Source of the DNA: JBFHER01 sp041584055
Lineage (GTDB): Bacteria > Bacteroidota > Bacteroidia > Bacteroidales > UBA5342
NCBI GenBank assembly: GCA_041584055.1
Contig: JBFHER010000106.1
Location: forward strand, 1 to 11,968
DNA length: 11,968 bases
Direction: 5' to 3'
The notes under the pieces are model-generated. The model had not been told where the DNA came from, made no database searches, and worked only from the letters and a program-made list of their open reading frames with translations. Shown one piece after another: positions 1 to 6,906 of the stretch; within the stretch, counting starts at the first letter, position 1, and every line of letters starts with the position of its first letter. Both the position numbers and the translations under genes were made by a program.

Positions 1-1575
1 CCAGCGAAGGCCCGAATCATCACCCAGCGATGGTTGGCTGTTACTGGTATCTTGATATTTTGTCTTGCATTAAGCGCAGCATTTCTAACAACAGACCATC
101 TGAATGCATATTCCCGGATGGGGGTGAATTCAGAAGATGCCTCTGCAAAAATTACTGGTGATGAAGATGATCAAATTGAGGTGGTGCATATCAGTACGGC
201 AAAGCCTGAACAAGAGGTAACTACCTCTAATGAGTCCGTCCTTTCGGAGATTGACCAAATATCTGATGTTCAGGCGGCTGAAGATGTTCAGGGATTGCTT
301 GCTTCGGAAACTAAACCCGAAAGTGCTGAGAAAAAAGACATTCAACCGGAAGATGAAACACCAATTGTTGCGCAGGTTATTGAGAAAAAGGTGATAGAAA
401 AAACGAATGCTTTTCCTACCGTAGAAAAATTGAAAAAGGAATTCAATACCTTTCGTGGATACAATGGGAATGGTGTTTCATTTCATAGAAATATTCCTGT
501 AAGCTGGGATGTGGAGACAGGTGAGAACGTTATGTGGAAGGTTGACCTGCCCCTCGGAGGTTTCAATTCACCCATCCTTTGGGAAGATAAGTTGTTTCTC
601 AGCGGTGCGAATGAAAATCAACGTGTCATTTATTGTTATGATTCAAATTCAGGACGATTGATCTGGGAAAAACCGGTGACAGGCATCCCTGGCTCTCCTG
701 TGAAAGCGCCAAAAACAACGGATGACACAGGATTAGCTGCACCTTCAATAACAACTGATGGAACAAAGGTTTTTGCTATTTTCGGGACGGGTGATATCAT
801 CGCACTAAACATGAAAGGGGAACAGCTTTGGGCCAAAAACCTGGGGGTACCTGATAATCATTACGGACATTCTTCATCTTTGATTATGCATGAAAATCAC
901 CTGTTTGTGCAGTATGATACAGGGAAGGGTGGTTTGGTGATGGCATTAGATGTAAACAGTGGTAAGGAGGTCTGGAAAACCCAACGAGATGTAAGTATTT
1001 CCTGGGCATCACCCATATTGGCGCTCATAGACAATAAATGGCAGCTTATCCTGTCCTCGGAACCTCTGGTTGCTGGCTATGATGTAACAAGCGGAGAAGA
1101 ACTTTGGCAATTTGATTGCATGTTGGGAGAGGTAGGGCCTTCACCGACTTATTCAAATGGCTTGGTGATTGCTACCAACGAATATGCAAAGCTGATCGCA
1201 TTTGAACCGGGAGCTGAACCAAAGGTCGCCTGGGAGGATGATGAGTACCTGCCTGAAGTGTCCAGTCCTGTCGTAAGTGATGGCTTGCTGTTTATCGCAA
1301 CTACTTATGGTGTTTTTGCATGTTACGATGTTCACACCGGAAACAAGTATTGGGAAATGGAATTTGACAATGGTTTTTATGCATCCCCTTTGGTGGCTGA
1401 TGGAAAGGTTTATGCGGCCGATATGGAAGGAATCATGCATATCATAACTGTGGCACGGGAACATGAGTCCGTAGCAGACATTGAGATGGGGGAGAGTGTT
1501 GTTGCAAGTCCGGCTTTCAAGGATGGGAGGATTTACATAAGGACAAAGGAAAAATTGTATTGCATAGGAGAATAA
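1..1575 (+). CDS. Membrane-anchored PQQ-like (BamB-like) beta-propeller protein, 5' partial
   Basis: The frame is open from base 1, so the true start lies upstream. The TTG at 34 is the first possible start inside the window but falls in the middle of a hydrophobic segment and is unlikely. Counting codons from base 1, a basic stretch (AKARIITQR) is followed by one membrane helix at about 11-30. An acidic, low-complexity linker of about 110 residues follows, and then a beta-propeller from about codon 148 to the end. The propeller shows repeated units of the type SP-hydrophobic-G-K-L/V-Y/F followed by Y-D-x-x-[ST]-G-x-x-x-W, for example YDVTSGEELW and YDVHTGNKYW. The positive charge before the helix predicts an external propeller. 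Such domains are named after PQQ enzymes but often bind no cofactor; I see no heme CxxCH and no catalytic motif. It probably acts as an envelope scaffold or binding protein. The unseen N-terminus could hold more membrane or ferredoxin domains. The stop is one base before the next gene, so the two are probably co-transcribed. Confidence 0.85.
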   Translation, partial: PAKARIITQRWLAVTGILIFCLALSAAFLTTDHLNAYSRMGVNSEDASAKITGDEDDQIEVVHISTAKPEQEVTTSNESVLSEIDQISDVQAAEDVQGLLASETKPESAEKKDIQPEDETPIVAQVIEKKVIEKTNAFPTVEKLKKEFNTFRGYNGNGVSFHRNIPVSWDVETGENVMWKVDLPLGGFNSPILWEDKLFLSGANENQRVIYCYDSNSGRLIWEKPVTGIPGSPVKAPKTTDDTGLAAPSITTDGTKVFAIFGTGDIIALNMKGEQLWAKNLGVPDNHYGHSSSLIMHENHLFVQYDTGKGGLVMALDVNSGKEVWKTQRDVSISWASPILALIDNKWQLILSSEPLVAGYDVTSGEELWQFDCMLGEVGPSPTYSNGLVIATNEYAKLIAFEPGAEPKVAWEDDEYLPEVSSPVVSDGLLFIATTYGVFACYDVHTGNKYWEMEFDNGFYASPLVADGKVYAADMEGIMHIITVAREHESVADIEMGESVVASPAFKDGRIYIRTKEKLYCIGE

Positions 1576-1576
1576 T

Positions 1577-3919
1577 ATGGCTTTTGATTTAAAAGATATT
1601 GATCACATTATAGAACTGCGGGGAAGGAGCAAAGCAAGTTGTATTCCAATTCTTCAGGACATTCAAAAACGGTACCGTTATTTGCCGGATAAGGCAATGC
1701 AATACGTGTGTGATCAAACAGAAATTACACCTTCAGAGTTGGTTGGTGTGGCGAGCTTTTACTCTCAGTTTCGCATGGAACCCGTGGGGGATCACATCGT
1801 GAAGGTGTGTGTAGGAACTGCATGCCATGTGAAAGGTGCAGGTCAGGTGCATGATGCTTTCAGACGTCATTTTAAGCTTGAACCCGGAAAAAGCACCGAT
1901 GCATCACGGAAGTTCACCGTGGAAGAAGTGAGTTGTTTGGGATGCTGCACGCTGGCACCCGTTGTTCAAATTGATGATGTGACCTATGGGCATGTGGAAG
2001 CCAGTAAGGTCGGAAATGTGCTTAAAGATTTTGAATATCAAAAGAATAAAAAGGCGAGAAAGAGACCGAAACTGGACGGCGTTGAATCCTACGATGGCGA
2101 AATACGCATCGGTTTAGGTTCGTGTTGTGTGGCCAGTGGAAGTGATGACATCCGAAAAGCCATTGAGGAGACGGTGGTAGATCATAAAATCAATGTTAAG
2201 CTGAAGCATGTAGGCTGTGTGGGCATGTGCCATCAGGTACCACTGGTAGAGGTGTTTGATAAAAAAAACAATGAAACGCTTTACGCAAAAGTGCAACCGG
2301 AAGATATCCGTGGCATTGTAGAAAAGCACTTTGTTTCCAATAATCCTTTCCAGAAACTAAAAAATAAATTTATCAGTGCCATCGATATCATCCGAAGTGA
2401 TGATGGATGGGATGGTGTGCAACGGTATGAACTCAATGTGCGGGATAAACATGTGTCCAGTTTCCTGGATAATCAGGTGCCCATTGCGACCGAGCATCGT
2501 GGCGTTATCAATCCCCTCGATCTGGATGAATACAAGCATACCGGTGGATTTGGCGGATTGAAGAAAGTATTGGCGGGCATGAGCCCGGAAAAGGTGGTTG
2601 AAGAAATCAACAAAAGTGGTATCAGGGGACGTGGTGGCGCTGGTTTTCCCACAGGCAGGAAGTGGGCACTTGTAGCGGCGCAGGAAGCAGACGAAAAGTT
2701 CCTTATCTGCAATGGTGATGAAGGAGATCCCGGTGCCTTTATGGATCGCATGCTCCTTGAATCCTATCCCTACAGAGTCATTGAGGGAATAATCATTGGT
2801 GCATATGCGGTTAAAGCAACCAAAGGATTTTTTTACATCCGGGCAGAGTATCCGCTTGCAGTTAGCAGGATAAGGGCTGCACTTCAGGTGTGCAGAGAAA
2901 AAGGATTATTGGGTGAGAATATTTTAGATTCAGGATTCAGTTTTGACATCACAATCTCAGAGGGGGCAGGAGCATTTGTATGTGGTGAGGAAACGGCCCT
3001 GATCGCCTCGATAGAGGGGAAACGGGGATTCCCCAGAATACGGCCACCTTTTCCTGCCATTGAAGGATTATGGGGCAAACCTACGCTTGTGAACAACACT
3101 GAAACTTTTTCTTTGATTTCCTGGATCATACGAAATGGGTCAAAAAAATTCTCTGACATTGGTACTGATAACAGCAAGGGAACCAAGGTTTTTTCCCTGG
3201 CAGGAAAAATCGCGCGTGGTGGTTTGATTGAAGTGCCAATGGGAATCACACTCAATCAGGTTGTGAATAACATTGGTGGTGGGGTTGCCAATGGGAAAAA
3301 ATTAAAAGCCGTTCAGATTGGTGGTCCCTCTGGTGGTTGCATTCCCCATTGGCTGGCAGATACGCCCATAGATTTTAACTCCCTTACAGAGGTTGGAGCC
3401 ATGATGGGCTCAGGTGGGCTTGTTGTGCTGGATGAGACGGATTGCATGGTGGATATCGCCAAATATTTTCTTACGTTTACCCAGGATGAGTCTTGCGGGA
3501 AGTGTACATTCTGCCGCATTGGGACAAAACGAATGCTTGATATACTTACACGTTTGTCAGAAGGAAAGGGACAGATGTCTGATTTGGAAGAGCTGGATAA
3601 GATTGCACAGTGGACAAAAAAAGGAAGCTTGTGTGGACTTGGGAAAACGGCCCCAAATCCGGTTTTATCGACCCTCGAATATTTTAGAGATGAATATGAG
3701 GCACATGTGAATGGGACATGTCCGGCCGGGAAATGCGAGGCTTTAATTACGTATACGGTGAATGATAAGTGCATTGGATGTACAAAATGTGTGCAGGATT
3801 GTCCTGTGGATGCCATTCCGTTTACGCCTCATGAGAAGCATCACATTGATACAGAATTGTGCATCAAATGCGATGCTTGCAGGCAGGTCTGTCCGGAAAA
3901 TGCGATTGATGTTTTTTAA
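1577..3919 (+). CDS. NuoE-NuoF fusion: NADH-oxidising diaphorase subunit, HydB-like
   Basis: This 780-residue protein should oxidise NADH (or reduce NAD+) at FMN and pass electrons along iron-sulfur clusters. Domains in order: a NuoE-like thioredoxin-fold [2Fe-2S] domain (about 1-155; C78, C83, C120, C124); a second thioredoxin-like ferredoxin (about 175-255; C183/C184, C214, C218); the 51-kDa FMN/NADH domain (about 300-620), with GRGGAGFPTG at 351-360, NGDEGDPGAFMDR at 379-391 and GAGAFVCGEETAL at 463-475; the N3-type [4Fe-4S] site (C640, C643, C646, C686); a C715-x4-C720 pair; and two bacterial ferredoxin [4Fe-4S] motifs (C732/735/738/742 and C762/765/768/772). The DEGDPGAFMDR form and the extra C-terminal ferredoxin match NuoF homologues of bifurcating hydrogenases and NAD-dependent formate dehydrogenases, not complex I. 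NuoE and NuoF are usually separate, so this is a fusion. The start is set by AGGAG at 1566-1570, six bases before ATG. It is probably cytoplasmic and pairs with the downstream NuoG/GltD-like protein. Confidence 0.95.
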   Translation: MAFDLKDIDHIIELRGRSKASCIPILQDIQKRYRYLPDKAMQYVCDQTEITPSELVGVASFYSQFRMEPVGDHIVKVCVGTACHVKGAGQVHDAFRRHFKLEPGKSTDASRKFTVEEVSCLGCCTLAPVVQIDDVTYGHVEASKVGNVLKDFEYQKNKKARKRPKLDGVESYDGEIRIGLGSCCVASGSDDIRKAIEETVVDHKINVKLKHVGCVGMCHQVPLVEVFDKKNNETLYAKVQPEDIRGIVEKHFVSNNPFQKLKNKFISAIDIIRSDDGWDGVQRYELNVRDKHVSSFLDNQVPIATEHRGVINPLDLDEYKHTGGFGGLKKVLAGMSPEKVVEEINKSGIRGRGGAGFPTGRKWALVAAQEADEKFLICNGDEGDPGAFMDRMLLESYPYRVIEGIIIGAYAVKATKGFFYIRAEYPLAVSRIRAALQVCREKGLLGENILDSGFSFDITISEGAGAFVCGEETALIASIEGKRGFPRIRPPFPAIEGLWGKPTLVNNTETFSLISWIIRNGSKKFSDIGTDNSKGTKVFSLAGKIARGGLIEVPMGITLNQVVNNIGGGVANGKKLKAVQIGGPSGGCIPHWLADTPIDFNSLTEVGAMMGSGGLVVLDETDCMVDIAKYFLTFTQDESCGKCTFCRIGTKRMLDILTRLSEGKGQMSDLEELDKIAQWTKKGSLCGLGKTAPNPVLSTLEYFRDEYEAHVNGTCPAGKCEALITYTVNDKCIGCTKCVQDCPVDAIPFTPHEKHHIDTELCIKCDACRQVCPENAIDVF

Positions 3920-3976
3920 ACCAGGACATGGCGTTTGGTGTAAAGATAAGAGGTGAGATTGAAGATGTTATGAAAC

Positions 3977-4009
3977 CTGACACTATAATGCTGAAAGCAT
4001 ATCTGTCAG
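3977..4009 (+). other. Imperfect hairpin in the gap before the flavoprotein gene
   Basis: CTGACA (3977-3982) pairs with TGTCAG (4004-4009), and ATGCT (3988-3992) pairs with AGCAT (3996-4000) around a GAA loop, with an asymmetric internal loop between the two helices. No T-run follows, so it does not look like an intrinsic terminator. It could be an mRNA processing or stability element between the two redox genes, or chance. Confidence 0.25.
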
Positions 4010-4091
4010 TGTTGACCGGGGTGCCGGGTAACTGGTAAAGAAGCAAATTTGAAATAGTAAACAAGGTTTCCTTTCGGGGAATATAAGGGTG

Positions 4092-5630
4092 ATGATCAAG
4101 TTAAAAATAGACAATAAAACAATCGAAGTTCCTGAGGGAACGAGCATTCTTAATGCTGCAAGAGGTGCAGGTGCAGACATCCCCACCATGTGTGAGAACG
4201 GGGAACTGGATCATTTTACATCCTGTATGATCTGTCTTGTTAAAGATCAGCAAAGCCATCGATTAATCCCATCCTGTTCTGTGAAGGTAGAGGAAGGAAT
4301 GGATATTCTTACAGAGGATGACGAGATCCGTGAAGGGCGCAAGGTGGCATTGGAACTGCTCCTTTCTGAACATGTGGGAGACTGTGAAGCACCTTGTGTG
4401 ACAGCCTGTCCTGCACATATGGACATACCGAAAATGAATCGTTTCCTGGCATCAGGTAAAATGGATGAAGCCCTGGCCGTGGTGATGCAAAACATTCCGT
4501 TGCCTTCTGTTTTAGGACGTATCTGTCCGGCTCCGTGTGAAGGCGCCTGTCGTCGAAAATCAATTGATGATTCTGTTGCCATCTGCTTGCTTAAAAGAGC
4601 TGCAGGCGACAAGGGTAATTTTACTCCCAAAGTGAAAAAGGAACTAAAAGGCAAGGTCGCTGTGATAGGAAGTGGTCCTGCAGGGTTATCTGCTGCGTAT
4701 TACCTTGCCATTCGGGGAGTTGATGTGCAGATTTATGAAAAAGAATTGAATGCCGGAGGTTTATTAAGAACAGAACTTAACGAAGATTTACTTCCAAAAA
4801 ATGTGCTCGATGCTGAAATTCAGCGCATCCTGGATACAGGGGTCCAATTGCTGACAGGTCAACCCGTTGATAAAGCCGGGTTTGAATTAATGCTTGCATC
4901 TCATGATGCTGTTGTATTGGCTTGTGGAAGCCTTCCTGAAGATTGGGATTGGGATATTAAATCCAATAATGGAAACATTCTTGCGGATAAGAAATCATTT
5001 CAAACATCAAATCCAAAGGTGTTTGCCATCGGAAACAGTCTAAGGGCTTCAAAACTTGCCATTCGATCTGTGGGGCAAGGCCGGGAGGCTGCCATCGCAA
5101 TCGGACAGTTGCTTAACAAGCAAAAGGTAGAGGGGGAGAAGAAAATATTTAATTCACGATTTGGAAAGCTTGCAGAGCCGGAATTCAGTGAATTCTTAAA
5201 AGAATCTAATAGTAGCTCTCGATTTGAACCGGCGATAAAGGTTGCTGGTTATGATTTACAGGAAATGCAATCTGAAGCCTTGCGTTGTCTTCACTGTGAT
5301 TGCCGCAAAATAGACAATTGCAAATTGCGCGAATATTCGGACGAATATGATGCCGTACAAAAACGGTTTGCTTACAATGATCGACACATGGTTCGCAAAG
5401 CCTTTCAGCACGATGTTATTGTGTACGAACCAGAGAAATGCATAAAATGCGGAATATGCGTCAGGTTGACCCGGAAATACGATGAAGATTACGGGTTTAC
5501 ATTTGTTGGCAGGGGATTTGATGTTGAAATTGCCGTGCCATTTAACAAAAGTATGACGGAAGGACTTAAAAAAATTGCTGAAAAAGTGGCGGATGCCTGT
5601 CCTACGGGAGCTCTGGCCAGAAAAGAATGA
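4092..5630 (+). CDS. NuoG/GltD chimera: iron-sulfur FAD protein lacking the NAD(P)H domain
   Basis: This is a 512-residue electron-transfer flavoprotein, probably a partner of the upstream NuoE-NuoF fusion. The ATG at 4092 is preferred; the GTG at 4089 would add one residue. From that ATG: a NuoG-like [2Fe-2S] domain (C34-x10-C45-x2-C48-x13-C62); H94-x3-C98 with C102 and C106, which merges the His-Cys cluster region of NuoG into the cysteine-rich N-terminus of GltD (CPAPCEGAC, C145/C149/C153); and an FAD-binding Rossmann motif, GSGPAG, at 193-198, with GGLLR near 222. The protein then passes from ACG (about 277-279) almost directly to VFAIGN (about 310-315). In GltD and NfnB-type proteins, an NAD(P)H-binding domain with a GGGN motif lies between these points; it is missing here. 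The usual FAD-contacting GD is GN. The C-terminus has C399/C402/C404/C410 and then a NuoG-like site, C450-x2-C453-x2-C456 with C503 in ACPTGAL. It probably takes electrons by protein contact, not from NAD(P)H. Confidence 0.92.
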   Translation: MIKLKIDNKTIEVPEGTSILNAARGAGADIPTMCENGELDHFTSCMICLVKDQQSHRLIPSCSVKVEEGMDILTEDDEIREGRKVALELLLSEHVGDCEAPCVTACPAHMDIPKMNRFLASGKMDEALAVVMQNIPLPSVLGRICPAPCEGACRRKSIDDSVAICLLKRAAGDKGNFTPKVKKELKGKVAVIGSGPAGLSAAYYLAIRGVDVQIYEKELNAGGLLRTELNEDLLPKNVLDAEIQRILDTGVQLLTGQPVDKAGFELMLASHDAVVLACGSLPEDWDWDIKSNNGNILADKKSFQTSNPKVFAIGNSLRASKLAIRSVGQGREAAIAIGQLLNKQKVEGEKKIFNSRFGKLAEPEFSEFLKESNSSSRFEPAIKVAGYDLQEMQSEALRCLHCDCRKIDNCKLREYSDEYDAVQKRFAYNDRHMVRKAFQHDVIVYEPEKCIKCGICVRLTRKYDEDYGFTFVGRGFDVEIAVPFNKSMTEGLKKIAEKVADACPTGALARKE

Positions 5631-5736
5631 ATGCAAGCTGACAGCGTGCCAAAGGCGACCTGTTCGCGTTGCAGTATATTGTTTTGATTGAAGATACACC
5701 TTTGGAGGACGAAGGAACCGTTTAAATAGAGACAGT
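5631..5736 (+). other. Gap before the secreted propeller gene
   Basis: This 106-bp gap has no coding signal. GGAGG at 5704-5708 is a good Shine-Dalgarno match but lies 28 bases before the ATG at 5737 and has no start codon at proper distance, so it is probably not a ribosome site. CACCTTTG at 5697-5704 is one base off the Bacteroidota -7 box TAnnTTTG, but no TTTG lies at the right distance upstream. I do not call a promoter or terminator. Confidence 0.3.
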
Positions 5737-6843
5737 ATGAGAAAGTATATGATTGTACTATTAATTTTTAATGTCTTGCTGGGTTGGGCCCAAAGTGAAT
5801 GGCCCATGTACAGAGGAAACTCTGCCCTGACAGGAGTCTCTAAGGCGAAATTAGGAGCAGATTTCTCAATGCAATGGCAATTCGAAACCGAAGATGCGGT
5901 TAAGGCATCACCCCTTGTTGCTGAAGGAAGGATTCTCGTGGGTTCAACTGATATGAACATGTATTGCCTGGATCTCAACGGGAAGGAAATGTGGCGATTC
6001 AAAACAGACAATGCCATTGAATCACCCGCTTTGATCTTAAATGGAACCGTCTATTTTGGGAACCTGGATGGCGCATTGTACGCGCTTGATCTGAAAACGG
6101 GTAGAAAAAAGTGGATGTATATGACGGATGGTCAGATCATGGGGGCGCCAAATTGGGGAATGAGTGGGAAAGATACTGTCATTTTGATTGGAAGTTATGA
6201 TTTCTTTTTGCACTGTGTTTCGGCAAAGTCAGGGACAAAAAAATGGGCATACGAGTCTGATAATTATTTGAATGGGGCACCATCTGTAGAAAATGGATAT
6301 GCCTACTTTGGTGGCTGTGATGGTTTCTTACATAAAGTGAATATCCAGAATGGTCAGGCATCAAAAAAGGTAGAGATTGCGACCTATGTGGCGGCTTCTC
6401 CCGTTGTGGAAAACGATATGGCATTTGTTGGTGATTATGATGGTCGTTTTTCTGCCGTTGATGTGTTGAATGATTCTGTGGCCTGGGTTTACGAACACGA
6501 AGATGTTCATTTACCCTTCATTGCCTCAGCAGCCTTAAGTGAAAAATATATCCTTGCTGCAAGCCGTGACAAGCACATTTATTGTTTTAATAAACAAAAT
6601 GGAAAGCTTCAATGGCGAAAGAATTCCGGATTGCGTATTGATGCTTCACCAATCATAATTGAAAACGGTGTTTTGATTGTTAACATGCGTGGAGATATTC
6701 AATTTTATGATATTAAATCCGGTGAAATGGAGTGGTCTTACGAACTTGGGGTGGCTGTGCAGGGCAACCCTGCTGTGATTGATGGCAAAATAATACTTGG
6801 TGCAGACGATGGAAGTGTGTATTGCTTAAGCAATAAAAAGTAA
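5737..6843 (+). CDS. Secreted PQQ-like (BamB-like) beta-propeller protein
   Basis: This is a 368-residue exported protein. Residues 1-18 form a short signal peptide (a basic RK, then a hydrophobic core) with likely signal peptidase I cleavage after GWA, before QSEW; there is no lipobox cysteine. Mature residues 22-34 carry the WPMYRGNSALTG motif found at the start of many PQQ-like propellers. About seven to eight repeat units of roughly 40 residues follow, each with a strand such as ASPLVAEGRILVGS, then Y-x-L-D or equivalent, then G-x-x-x-W (W86, W126, W170, W250, W293, W333). The last unit, at 340-366, may close the ring with the N-terminal strand. There is no heme motif and no catalytic signature. 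It shares fold and repeat pattern with the partial gene at 1-1575 but lacks a membrane helix, so the two may work as a soluble and an anchored pair outside the cytoplasm. The ATG has no Shine-Dalgarno sequence, as is common in Bacteroidota. Confidence 0.9.
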   Translation: MRKYMIVLLIFNVLLGWAQSEWPMYRGNSALTGVSKAKLGADFSMQWQFETEDAVKASPLVAEGRILVGSTDMNMYCLDLNGKEMWRFKTDNAIESPALILNGTVYFGNLDGALYALDLKTGRKKWMYMTDGQIMGAPNWGMSGKDTVILIGSYDFFLHCVSAKSGTKKWAYESDNYLNGAPSVENGYAYFGGCDGFLHKVNIQNGQASKKVEIATYVAASPVVENDMAFVGDYDGRFSAVDVLNDSVAWVYEHEDVHLPFIASAALSEKYILAASRDKHIYCFNKQNGKLQWRKNSGLRIDASPIIIENGVLIVNMRGDIQFYDIKSGEMEWSYELGVAVQGNPAVIDGKIILGADDGSVYCLSNKK

Positions 6844-6906
6844 AAGGTAGAAAGCAAAAACTAGAATATATAAAGTTATAAAGCAAGCTCTAAATTCCCA
6901 CAAAAA

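Noticed and set aside
3313..3816. 167-codon minus-strand open frame inside the NuoE-NuoF gene
   Set aside because: It lies opposite the N3 cluster and ferredoxin motifs, which are clearly coding on the plus strand.
3928..4038. 36-residue plus-strand frame as a real small gene
   Set aside because: Its start has no properly spaced ribosome site and the product has no recognisable motif; it is kept only as a remark on the gap.
4044..4051. CAAATTTG as a Bacteroidota -7 promoter box before the flavoprotein gene
   Set aside because: It is one base off TAnnTTTG, but no TTTG box lies at the expected spacing upstream (the nearest TTG is about 29 bases away).
1577..5630. Part of respiratory complex I
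   Set aside because: The NuoF signature and extra ferredoxin motifs are HydB-like, the NuoG part is interrupted by a GltD-like domain, and no NuoB, C, D, I or membrane subunit is present.
5697..5704. CACCTTTG as a -7 promoter box before the secreted propeller gene
   Set aside because: It is one base off consensus, and upstream TTG/TTTG boxes are at the wrong spacing (10, 15 or 25 bases).
5256..6017. 253-codon minus-strand open frame
   Set aside because: It overlaps two well-supported plus-strand genes and the gap between them, and its translation shows no recognisable domain. It is most likely an antisense shadow.
5737..6843. True PQQ-dependent dehydrogenase
   Set aside because: Only the propeller repeat is seen. 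The catalytic residues and the adjacent-cysteine motif of quinoprotein dehydrogenases are absent, and the protein is much shorter than those enzymes.
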